Shown: piece by piece, positions 9,301 through 17,800 of the stretch
Position numbering within the stretch: the first letter of the stretch is position 1
How the letters are laid out: each line of letters begins with the position of its first letter
Virus record (IMG/VR): IMGVR_UViG_3300033064_000349
Span: 1-22,153 of that record
Strand: one strand, 5' to 3'
Source: a virus
DNA length: 22,153 nucleotides
Position numbers and translations under genes: made by a program
The notes under the pieces: generated by a model
The model's database searches: none
The model's input: the letters and a program-made list of their open reading frames with translations, nothing else
Told to the model about the DNA's origin: nothing

Positions 9301-11334
9301 GATGTTAATGATTTTATTGCCAAGCTTCATGACTTAGCTAAAACTAATTCCGATTACGTTGATTTATTTAGACGTTTAGGTGGTATCATGAAGTCTGGTA
9401 AAGTAGATTTTAATAACATGACTATAGATGGAATGCGTTTATTTTCATCATTCATGCAAACGTTTACTAAACAAGCTCCTGAAATTTTAGTACAATACTT
9501 ACGTGATAACAATAGATATACAGCAGCAGCTAGTCTATCTAAAGTTTCACAAGTTGTAGAAGATCGTTGGGTTGCTAACATGCTTACAATTGCGGGTGTA
9601 AAGAATTCAATCATTACATACGACAAAACAAATAAGCAATACATTATTAATCCAGAAGCACCACTATCAGTACCTCTTACTACAGAAGCACAACTAGGGT
9701 TCTTAAAGTTGTTAGGTGTAGAGTTTGATGAAAGATCGTATAATAGATTATCTGCTGATCAGAAGATAGAGTTTAGTGATGCTGTACAACAAGTTTATGC
9801 AGACGTTACTACAGATAAAGTTCTACAACTTAAAAGAGAAAAAGGCACAGTTAAAAGAAGTATTGGTACTGGATTAATTAAACTTGCAGATTTATTTGCT
9901 GGTGTTAATTCAGTTAATTATAGTAGTGTATTATATAATGCAGAAGGTAAGCAACAACAAGCTTACACAGATGCTAATGCTCCTTCATTGTTTGAATACT
10001 ATTTCAATAGTGCTAAGACATTAGATGAGTTATTAAAAAACATGCCACAGTTACGTGATGTACATTCTAGAGGATCACAAATTCTTAAGAAAGGTGGTAA
10101 GTTCTTTGATGAGAATGGTAAGAGAACCAAGACTAAGCTTTTAGTTAAAACAATCAACGGTGAGATTAATGTTGATACAGATAAAGGAAGTTCTGTTTCT
10201 GATTTTAATATTGGTACTCGTACTATCACTGAGCTTAATCAAAACATAAATGGTGACTATTATGTATTAATTCCTGCTGATGGATCTACAGAGTGGATGA
10301 TGAGTATGGGTAATGTTATTGATTATCAAGATATTACAACAGGTCGTTGGGAAGAACAAGTTAAAAAAATCTTCAAAGGATATTTGATTGATGATATTAA
10401 ATTAGCTAGAGATTCTGCTAATAGAGATAATCTTAATAATATGAAAGGTAAGGAGAAACAATTACGTTTCTTCGAAGGATTCTTCTCACAACCAAATGCT
10501 CGTAATAAAAAAGAAAATGCAGATGCACTAATTGCTATCAATAAGTTAATCAATAAAAAGTCTGTAACTGCTGCAGATATTGAAGCTCTTGTAGATTCTC
10601 TCGGGGATGTAGTTCGTGATGCCATACTTGATTACATTGAAACATCAAGTAAGAAAACCATTGATAATTTAACAAAAACTAAAGACATTGTTGATTTAGG
10701 AGATGGTACATTTATGATGTCTAGTCTTGATAATAACTTTGCTAAAAAGAAAAATGTTAAATTAAACAAAGAAGCTCTTTCTCAAGAAGAGTTAGATAAT
10801 GTAATTAACTACACTACAGTAAATTATGTAATCAATAACATTGAATATTTTAAGATATTGTTTGGCGATCCATTCCAGTTTGCAGTTAACACTAAAAAGA
10901 ATAAAGTGATTCTTGATATTACAAAACGTATCAAATCATTTTTATCTCCACGTAGAATTACAATTAACTTCAATGAGTTAAACAGCTTATACAATAAAGC
11001 TAGAAATGTTGTAGGTGGTATTCAATTAGATTCTACTGATTTTGGATATCATGAGTATAAAGACTATGCAAAAACACTTACAGTAAGTGATGTGTATGTT
11101 GCTAGTAAGTTATATAGTGCTTTGGGTATAGTTGATACAAATGAAGCAGATGGTGCATCATGGTTAAACCCTGGTACATACAGAGAAATTAAAGATAAGA
11201 ATGGTCAATGGTCTAATGAGGCAGACGCATTTCACCAATGGCAAATGGCTTATGCTAGACAGAAACTAGCTGAGAAAGGTGTATATAAAGGATATAAAGA
11301 TAAGCCTGAATTAAAGAAACATGATTCTGAATAA
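3307..11334 (+). CDS. giant virion protein: hydrophobic N-terminus, zincin-like domain, N-terminal part of RNA polymerase
   Basis: This 2675-aa protein starts at ATG 3307, 8 nt after the previous stop in an A-rich context typical of Bacteroidota starts. Residues about 99-132 and 189-227 are Gly/Ala-rich and hydrophobic, and further such patches lie near 350-375 and 463-513, as in phage ejection proteins that contact membranes. Acidic (about 943-977) and Pro-rich linkers (about 1382-1440 and 1594-1623) separate the modules. A zincin-like domain follows (about 1645-1794). The C-terminal 850 or so residues are best read as the first part of a crAss-like RNA polymerase, including the segment DGASWLNPGTYREI near 2617-2630. 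The TAA at 11332 falls inside that polymerase and the frame continues unbroken beyond it. The protein is therefore either a natural subunit, the short product of a readthrough event, or a truncated copy. Expression is near certain; the polymerase assignment of this half depends on continuity with the next frame. Confidence 0.9.
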   Translation: MPDFDKDLIAPVNLPSEDMREPQVRAYTPAELSSGGPTLAHTPDIFDKLNAATQTSKYGKTGAFVTFAELDANKRYEAYNPTIDNQEDFAAYGQGTIEKAVNGILKGANLAATTVAGGFGMLGGAIASPFTGKLSTIWDNPVMNALDDWNNYVDQELLPNYYTDIEKNAKWYSTDNWVTTNFVFDKFIKNAGFAVGAMYSGNIANALLKGAGSVLGTSAMIAADAAEASQAFKLFTPLLRNTARAFSAAKNLEIAAMMERQIRNIAELSAVESEIANIARTTNKFAKIGDVARRTPIAAYSSAGEASFEALQTSKEYRNRLIEDYKNTNGGLEPTGDDLEAIEQSTRDVGAASFLGNLAVLGVTEYFQLNKLLGSTYSAEKQAANSVMGQINETVVRDGVRVAASETLTKFGKLYDKVGNISKYIGDPKEGLQEGLQYALQVGSQNYYAKAFRGNDADLLVDGVLHGLYGKNKEGEGVGVFNSKEGGESMLLGTLTGGGMQALGTYKMDKALAANTARFLDEIKVAPTYHDAFIDRMNSINRDTQLEQEHSDAVRSGDKLEAKDLKADKMHNYLATRIKYGRFDLVMEDIADMRRLSSTEQGLANLKEEGITNINDDIQSFQKRLNNLEQVAKNTDEIYRSLDLRYSGIMTEDGKRKYSNQTIDKLAYASSKIYNYDQRIPQVNQSLTEAGINTFDILNSIIEEGVPNKKATEEALDSINKLKVINDTKKELKTNLSHVIEMSLRRNSFIEEYNKISNDPLEYELPEFTDITDPLARVRQAVSDEERALGKRATNKDLEIGKEYSLAEPVRREGNTINLAPKIKILSKTLGGEYEVQLPNGATKFMKPIDFKDYNIIESSNESEEFSDILSKAINTVLRKPQYQDLKVPEGRDPIEWINSLDNKALVDDIEKVFATRASAFVKEMAKSQYKREQLLNNKGDVQEGQDELENGSGEFSTGTEPDESIDPGKKRKPTSILFTSITLPSAGSLKTTEDKLPGYVVRYNTFINKVRTLPNRANLRSVLVTAKDLSAYGLDGLLQINYEKSTGHKFTAEEMKQFTSDDLGFVASVFVEQEGDKVYYVDANGNRIGNIKDGVDVSKVVFATMPTDELTWKDSKTPRYRAGELEEANRHSKAWLKYRKEELFAKPFDGTNSINLFTFGISRGFTVNIPGKVQKNAVADVLQLDESTLTQPGLVQISTLGTITHTDGQAYKFAKGRTVVSFGDVLEFLQNSRFTGKQAKSIFEVLKSFSNTVKSDIDAKRKIQLKNKYTQYLQNVLFWKKSSSPAANQIFLDESTGKLHIGKNNYDLIDIEKFENQIISDLQQVSFSANNDTLTANQKFYELYFEAGELKEREWKNYQQFLLASKNPDGSQRDIPLTLNISVPTPSVPYAFTQKYAFLDVPLSLPAAPATPLVSELPVPVAPQAIGATVASTPLTYESSNVDIVKATLTNIVDGRIISGQVDPTIGLAQDLETSEGIVQFILETSGPRFIDSQNLTNLIANNDKVNAMRDRLGLTPAPVATDPLDDVFNDYITKQISGKLLYDKVNRTTDFNHFVNSLKATEGIDLKINRNNIGNSIEDFKKAKEIIAKLQGGQQATPEVSITPVIQQPTIVPTQPQAGNTLKNRKNSFTGNRKVGEADKRGRSMTAKDVEFFKNWAAKYLPKMQYEYLANMIQVTGGGEAWGRMVNGAVQIVEGGLIGTDFHEAMEYVWKGFLSPEEQQALLDEFRSQKGTFVDRESGQTYTYNDPAVTDLIAKERIMDNFADYMVDKLPAKNIKEKVLKFFKAIVDFVKNLFNNNNLQRKLFNDVNSARFAEMVFPESRKDDIIEYSRVANINSQLAYEYVEDIKASFYQGMYATNQSLFDVSEKNANAIFDQIIKDYKDSGIVLSDGQFKDLVQLAKESLRSDNFDFQDDNSFTINTEGSTNKSYAADAFTVDFKKSAPYAVKILTSSIIKTVGYNDTTGDIDYDYSPTLGGMMLLSSNQVYVTLTNKLQNTRDVNDFIAKLHDLAKTNSDYVDLFRRLGGIMKSGKVDFNNMTIDGMRLFSSFMQTFTKQAPEILVQYLRDNNRYTAAASLSKVSQVVEDRWVANMLTIAGVKNSIITYDKTNKQYIINPEAPLSVPLTTEAQLGFLKLLGVEFDERSYNRLSADQKIEFSDAVQQVYADVTTDKVLQLKREKGTVKRSIGTGLIKLADLFAGVNSVNYSSVLYNAEGKQQQAYTDANAPSLFEYYFNSAKTLDELLKNMPQLRDVHSRGSQILKKGGKFFDENGKRTKTKLLVKTINGEINVDTDKGSSVSDFNIGTRTITELNQNINGDYYVLIPADGSTEWMMSMGNVIDYQDITTGRWEEQVKKIFKGYLIDDIKLARDSANRDNLNNMKGKEKQLRFFEGFFSQPNARNKKENADALIAINKLINKKSVTAADIEALVDSLGDVVRDAILDYIETSSKKTIDNLTKTKDIVDLGDGTFMMSSLDNNFAKKKNVKLNKEALSQEELDNVINYTTVNYVINNIEYFKILFGDPFQFAVNTKKNKVILDITKRIKSFLSPRRITINFNELNSLYNKARNVVGGIQLDSTDFGYHEYKDYAKTLTVSDVYVASKLYSALGIVDTNEADGASWLNPGTYREIKDKNGQWSNEADAFHQWQMAYARQKLAEKGVYKGYKDKPELKKHDSE
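8239..8697 (+). other. zincin-like metalloprotease domain with altered HExxH (HEAME)
   Basis: Within the giant protein, residues 1705-1709 read HEAME inside GLIGTDFHEAMEYVW, followed by a helical segment with KERIMDNFADYM (E1758), the layout of a gluzincin: HExxH helix, then a downstream Glu ligand. Zincin domains are known next to the polymerase of crAss-like phages and may process virion proteins. Here the second His of HExxH is Glu, so zinc binding or catalysis may be weakened or lost. Alternatively this is a zincin-derived scaffold. Confidence 0.6.
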
Positions 11335-14300
11335 ATAGCTACACCTCGTCCTGATTATGTAATTGATGTATTAAAGCCTGTTGTAACTGGTAACAAATAC
11401 AATAAGAAATACATTGACTTAGTCTTAGATAAGTATTCTCAACTTCCTCTATACTATGAAGCTATTGAAGGTACTGCTTTAGAAGATCTTTACATTAAAA
11501 TGTTTAATGGAGGTTATGACTATGTTGTTGTAAAGTCAGGTAGAAAGGTTGGTGCTGAAGCGTTACATCCTCTTTACAAACCTAATGGTGAGTTTAATGA
11601 TGAAGCATTTAAAAATACAGTTAACATACCTTGGTCTGCATATGGTATCCAAGTAGAGAATTCATATAATAAACCTAAAGGTCAAAGATTAGGATCTCAA
11701 CCAACTAAGATTGTTACAAGTGATATGTACTCTAATGGTGTTGCTGTTTCACCAGAAGCAGAAGCAGCTGTTAAAGAACACACAGAAGCACTTGAGGCAT
11801 TATATGAAAATGGTTTTGATACTTTATTAAATGATTTAGGAATTATAGATGCTGGAGATGAATTCATCATTGAAGACAAATCTATTCTTGCTACTACATT
11901 ACGTAATGAAATGTTAAAGCAAGAAATGTCTGAAAATGCTTTAGCTAGTATTACAATTAATCCTATTACAAAAGAGTTTGAGATTCCTTTTGAGGCATCT
12001 ACAAACTACATACAGATCAAGCGTATTATTTATTCTATGGTAGAGAAGCGTATTTACTCTCCTACAATGAATGGTAACTCTGCAGTACAGGTTCCTGTAA
12101 CAATGTGGGAAGCTTCTGGTAAAGGCAGATCATTAGTACAAAAGATAGGAAAGAATACATACAAGCCTATTACAAAAGAAGCATACGAAAAGTTATCTGA
12201 TGAAGATAAAGCTGATGTTGTGTATACAGATGATACACTTAAGTTTTATGAAGATGCAGAAGGTTTACGTCATTCTGAAATATTAATTCCTTTCCCTACT
12301 CACTTACAAGGATTGTTTGATAATAAGTTTCCTAAAATGGGTGAGAAGGAGAAGATGGCTGAAATTCTTAAATACCTAAATAAGAATGCAGAACAATCAT
12401 TATTTGGTATTGGTTTTCGTATTCCTACAGATGCATTGCATTCAATGGAACGTTTTAAGATTGCTGGATTCCTTCCATCATTCATGGGTAACACTGTAGT
12501 TGTTCCTTCTGCAATTACAACTAAATCAGGTTCTGACTTTGATATTGATAAGCTGAACATGTATTTAAGATCAATGTATCTTGATTCAGATGGTGAGATT
12601 AAAATATTTGAATTAAAAGGTTCTGAAGAAGAAACAAAAGAATACTATGGTCAAGTGTTTGATAGATTGATTCAAAATAAACAAGACAATATAATTGAAC
12701 AGCTATTAAGAGATAGTGAGGTTATTGATAATGAGCGTGAGCAAACGCTTAATGATAAACTTACTAAGCTTGATGAAGAAAAAGCTACACGTGAAAAGTT
12801 TGAAAGAAAAGCTTATAGACGTGCTTTAGAGAATAGATACTACAATGCTATAGATAATATATTATCTATGGAAGATAACTTCCAGCGTTTGATTTCTGTT
12901 ACTACTACTGATGACTTGATTGAGATTTCTGAGGAAATGGATGAGTTGAGAAATGATAATGAGTATGATATTATCAATCGTGTATTGGATAGAAACTATA
13001 TGACAGGTCAAAGACAAGCTTTCGTAATGGGTAAAGCTTGGGTGGGTATTGTTGCACAGCACATCACTGGTCATTCAAATGGTCAGAAGGCTGGATTATA
13101 TGTAAATGATGAGAAGTTTACAATGTCTCTTCCTCACAATACTTTGGGTAAATATGTATCTGTATCTGGTCTATATGATTCTGATGGAAACTATATCTCA
13201 GCAAACTTATCACAATACATGAATGCTATTGTTGATATTGCAAAAGATCCATACATCATGAAACTTATCTATAGTGGACAAGTTGTAGATATTGTAATGT
13301 TCTTAGCAAGAGCTGGTGTTAGTCCAAGAAACGCAGCGTTGTTCTTGAGTCAACCAATTATTAGATCATTTGTAGAAGGTGCTGATAATAACAACAAGAA
13401 AATTAGTTCTTTATTTTCTAATAGCGAAGTTGTATCACAACAGTATGATTCATTCGGTACTTCATATGTTGCTAAACAAGCAGCAGGTGATAAGTTTGAT
13501 ATGTCTCAATTAACTGATGCTATTAAAGATTACACGGCAGATCAGACAAGCTTAACAGATAAACAAAATGCTCAACAGCAATTAATCTTTAAAGAGTTTA
13601 TACAGATTGCAAGGGCTACTAATGGTCTTACTGAAATTACTCAGTCTACAAACTTTGATACAACAAGTTTTAGAAGTGCAGAACAATTAAGTAGAAAACA
13701 ATTAAAAGTTGAACAACAAGGATTAGATCCTGATGTTATTCCTATATCTTCATCTGTAGCTGTATTAGAAAATACACACATTGGTAAGCTAGAGGAATTT
13801 TTAGATCTTTCTAACATTGCACTAGGTACTATTTTTAAATTTAACACTATTGAATTTAGAGAGTTTATTGATAGTATGATTAATAAGTTTGGTATTAATA
13901 AATATTTATCTAAAGATAAATACAATAAGATTAGTGAGCAGTTATCTGCATCGTTATTAGACTATATTATTCAGTCTAACACAAACATGTTTGTTAAAGA
14001 GTTAACCTCTGGTCCAAACTCTATAGCTGTTAAACTTGAGAAAGCTAGAGCTGCTAATCCTAATCTACAGATTCTACAAGATTTACAGATTGTTCCAGGA
14101 AAAAGCAAGAACGCTCCTTCTACAGTTAAGTTATCTGTTAGTAAACTTGATGCTGCTGAAGAAAATATGTATGCTAACATGATGCGTGGATTACGTGATG
14201 AAGCATCTACACGTGATCTATATAACGATCTAGTTAAACTTTCTATTGTACAAGGAACATATCGTACAGCTGCTTCTATTAAGAATATCATTCCTATCGA

Positions 14301-14890
14301 AGACTATGCACGTATGGTTACAGACTCAGTTAAGAATGCTAATGTTGATGATTCTGTAAAAAGATTCAAACAGTATGCATTCTTCCAAAGAAATAACTTC
14401 AGAGATGTAAACATCACTCCACAAGTTACTCTTAAGGGTATAGATCTAGAGAAAGAATCTACTATTGATGAGTTTACAGGTGATATTATTAATAAGTATT
14501 CTTTTCCATCAATCATTAATGAGAAGCTTGGTAGAACAGTTTTACGCATTAATAAACAATTTACAAAAGTTGCTGGTGCTGAATTAATTGTAATTCCTGC
14601 CGTACTTGATATTGCTGGAGACAAAGTTAATTTTCAAACAGGAAAATCAATCACCCCTTCTGACTTTGCAAGAGCTGCTACACAAGACGATAATCCTTAC
14701 AAGTATATGTATGGTTATCAGTTAGTTAAAAACACTCTTACAGGGCAACCATTAATGATTCAAACTAATCCTAGATATGCTCCTGATTATGTTTACAAGA
14801 TTGTAAATTTATATGGTGATGGTAGATTCACTACAGAGTATCCAGGCTTTCCAGTTAAATCTGAATTAGAGAATGGTACAATTAAAGTGA
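8998..14890 (+). other. crAss-like virion RNA polymerase core (approximate extent)
   Basis: The metal-binding catalytic loop DFDID is at 12535-12549 (residues 346-350 of the second part), inside the context FRIPTDALHSMERFKIAGF and then TTKSGSDFDIDKLNMY. This is the signature of the single-chain, double-psi beta-barrel polymerases of crAss-like phages, distantly related to eukaryotic RNA-dependent RNAPs and to YonO. The three Asp residues would bind the catalytic magnesium. The module before the stop (near 11141-11182, DGASWLNPGTYREI) and GGYDYVVVKSGRKVGA just after it fit the usual order of conserved blocks ahead of DFDID. In the related phage such a polymerase enters the cell with the DNA and transcribes early genes. 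The outer limits given are estimates. Confidence 0.82.
11332..11334 (+). other. in-frame TAA inside the RNA polymerase core
   Basis: The codons read CAT GAT TCT GAA TAA ATA GCT ACA. Both other frames also carry stops close by (TAG at 11336-11338; TGA at 11319-11321 and 11328-11330), so a simple frameshift cannot bypass it. One base change from CAA, GAA or AAA would create it. I see no strong stem or pseudoknot just downstream that would explain programmed readthrough. Confidence 0.85.
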
Positions 14891-17800
14891 CGCAAGAGTA
14901 TACAGATGATGAGGTGTTAGCTTTATTGAAAGGTCAAGAGATTAGACAATCTGTTGCAGAAACTCCAGTAGTTGAAGCACCTACAGCTATTGATACAACT
15001 CCTGAGGTTGAACCTACAGTATCATCAATCCAGCAAAACTTTGCAGATGGGCAAGGTGGTCGTAAGATGCAACCTCAATTTGCAGGTAAGTCTACTATGG
15101 ATCTAATCTTATCTGGTGATCGCACTCGTACAACTCGTGCTCAAACAGATATCAATAGAATGATTAATGATTATGGGCTTACTAAGATTGAAGATCTAGT
15201 AGGTAAAATAATCCCTATGACTGATAAGTCTGGTAGAGTAGCTCAAACTAGAATAATAAAAGTTGCTCCATTTACTAAAGAATATCAGGATGCTACATGG
15301 CAGAAAGAAGGTTGGGAGAAGTCAGTAACTGATAAACTAGTAGGTCAATATCCGTATGGTATTGAGTTTGAATTAGTTGAACCTGGACAAATTTCTACAA
15401 CTAGTGTTGAACCAAAAGGACAGAAGGTTAAAGAAGGTATATATGTAAATCAACAAGCTCTTACAAAAGATGAGCAAATAGAATTATTTAATTACTTAAA
15501 ACCATATCTTGAATCACAAGCTTCTAAAACTAATAAAGGAACGAATGCTAGTAAGATGATTGGTTTAGGTTTGAGATGGGATTATAAAGTAAATAATCCT
15601 GGCAAAGAAGCTAAGAATATACCAGATGTTATAAATCCAGCAAACAAAAATAAATATGGATATTATGACACTTCTATTAATGATCAACCTTTAGCACCTA
15701 TTAGTGATCGATTTAAAGAACTGATGGAAAAAGCTACAGGTGTAGATATGACTAATTATGATGGAGCTATTATCAATCTTTATGAATCTAATAGTTTCAT
15801 TAGTTCTCATAATGATGTTGATGAAAGTAGATCCGCTATTGGTTATCCTGTTATAGGAGTTAACCTTGGTGGAACAGGAAACTTTGCAATTGAGTCAAGA
15901 GATGGTGATCCTAAAAATCTACTTCTTAAGGATGGTACAGGATATGTATTTGGTGTAGATGGTGTTAATAGAGAAGTGTTCCATAGAACTTTCCCTACAC
16001 CTCAAGATAGTTTCTTACCAGCATTGACTACTCAGTTAGATGGTAAAACTTATGAGCCTGGATCTTATCGAGTTACAATTACGATGAGAAGAGTGATGCC
16101 TTTAGAACCAGGTATGCCTACTAAACCAGTTATCAAAACTACTCAACAAACACCAGCACAACCAGTTACATCTCCTAAAACAATTAATATTTATGCTGGT
16201 ACAGGAGAGAACTCAGAGTTAAGTAACTTTGCTAATAGACCTTTTGAAGATAAAACAGAGTGGAAAGGTTTAACTTTTAAATCTGTTGAAGGCGCATATC
16301 AAGCTGCTAAGATTCAATTATCAGACATGTTTGACAAAGATGATAATCTTACAAAAGAAGGAGATGTCTTATTAGATAAATTACAAGAAGCTAGTGGTGC
16401 AGAAGCAAAAGCTTTAGGTAGAAAAGTTACTGGTTTAAATGTAAGAGAGTGGGATAGAGTATCTTCTAAAGTTATGAAAGGTCTTCTTTTAGAATCATTC
16501 AAACAAAACCCAGATGCACTTGCTAAGCTATTAGCTACAGGTGATGCTGTTCTCACACATACACAAGATAAAGGTAATTGGGGTACAGAGTTTCCAAAAT
16601 TATTAATGGAAGTAAGAAGTGAATTAAGACCTAATGCTACATCAGTTACTGAAAAACCAATAGTTAATACAGTTGAATATGGTGGTAAGAAATTTATTGT
16701 TGAAGGAACACCTGACGGTGGTAACCTAGAAGTGTTCTTTACTAAGATTGATGGAAGTAAAGGTGCAGAATTAACTTCTGATAAACCTCTATATCGTAAG
16801 GTGATAGTTGCTTTTTTTGCACAAAATCGTCCACAAGATGTAGTAGAGTTAACAGAGTTACAAGGATCTCCTAAATACTTAACTACTATGGATGGAAGAA
16901 TTGTATCACTTAATCCTACAAGCTACGGTGATGTAATTACTTCTAGTGATGTTATTAGTAGAGTTCAAGCTAAGTTAAAAGAAAAAGAAAATAACGCACT
17001 TGAATCATTAACCCCAGAAGATATAACTTCTGAAGTAGGAGAAGCTAAATCTATGTTCTCTTATAAAGGTACAACAATTGAGACAGCATTCGATTTGACA
17101 GAAGGACAGACTAATGCTCTTCAAGAGTTAGCTGACTTTGTTCAAGATAATAAAGATAAGTTTATTACATTACAAGGTCCTGCTGGTACAGGTAAAACAT
17201 CTGTAATTGGTTATTTACAAAACTATCTAGGTGGTAAATATAACTTTATTTACATGGCTCCTACACATGCTGCTACAGCAGAATTAGCATTTGCTACAGT
17301 TAAGACAGGAAACAAAACACTCCCAATGACTGTTGCTTCTGGGTTTAGTACAAGATCAATTGGAGGAAGAGTTGTAAAAGCTATGACTAGAAAGTTGTTA
17401 AAGAAGCTTGCTCTTAGAAACAACGTCATTGTAATAGATGAAGTGTCTATGCTTAATTCTGCTACATTAGATATTGTAAAAGGAGCAATAGGTAGTGAAG
17501 ATGTTAAGATTATTTTCATGGGAGATATTTCACAGATTCCTGAAGTTGATCAAAGAAATCCTGCTACAAAACAAGTAAGTAGAGCATTTAATGAATTTAA
17601 CCAAGTTAAGCTTACTGAAGTTAAACGTACTAGTGATAATGATATCTTAGAAGTATTAACTGCTGTTCGTAATAACATTAATAATAAAATACCAAAAGTT
17701 GATAACACTGATGCATTAAGATATTTAAAAGTTACGGACTTCAATCGTCAGCTTGCTGAGTCCGTAGAAAAGAACCCAGAAGAAACTATGTTAATTGCTT

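Noticed and set aside
11315-11340. Programmed frameshift joining the two giant frames
   Set aside because: Both giant ORFs are in the same frame, so no shift is needed, and the other two frames have stops within a few codons of the TAA. A small ATG frame at 11321-11338 (MILNK) is too short to support as a gene.
11332-11500. Intein or intron remnant at the stop
   Set aside because: No intein splicing motifs and no extra sequence; the polymerase blocks on each side follow each other directly with only the TAA between them.
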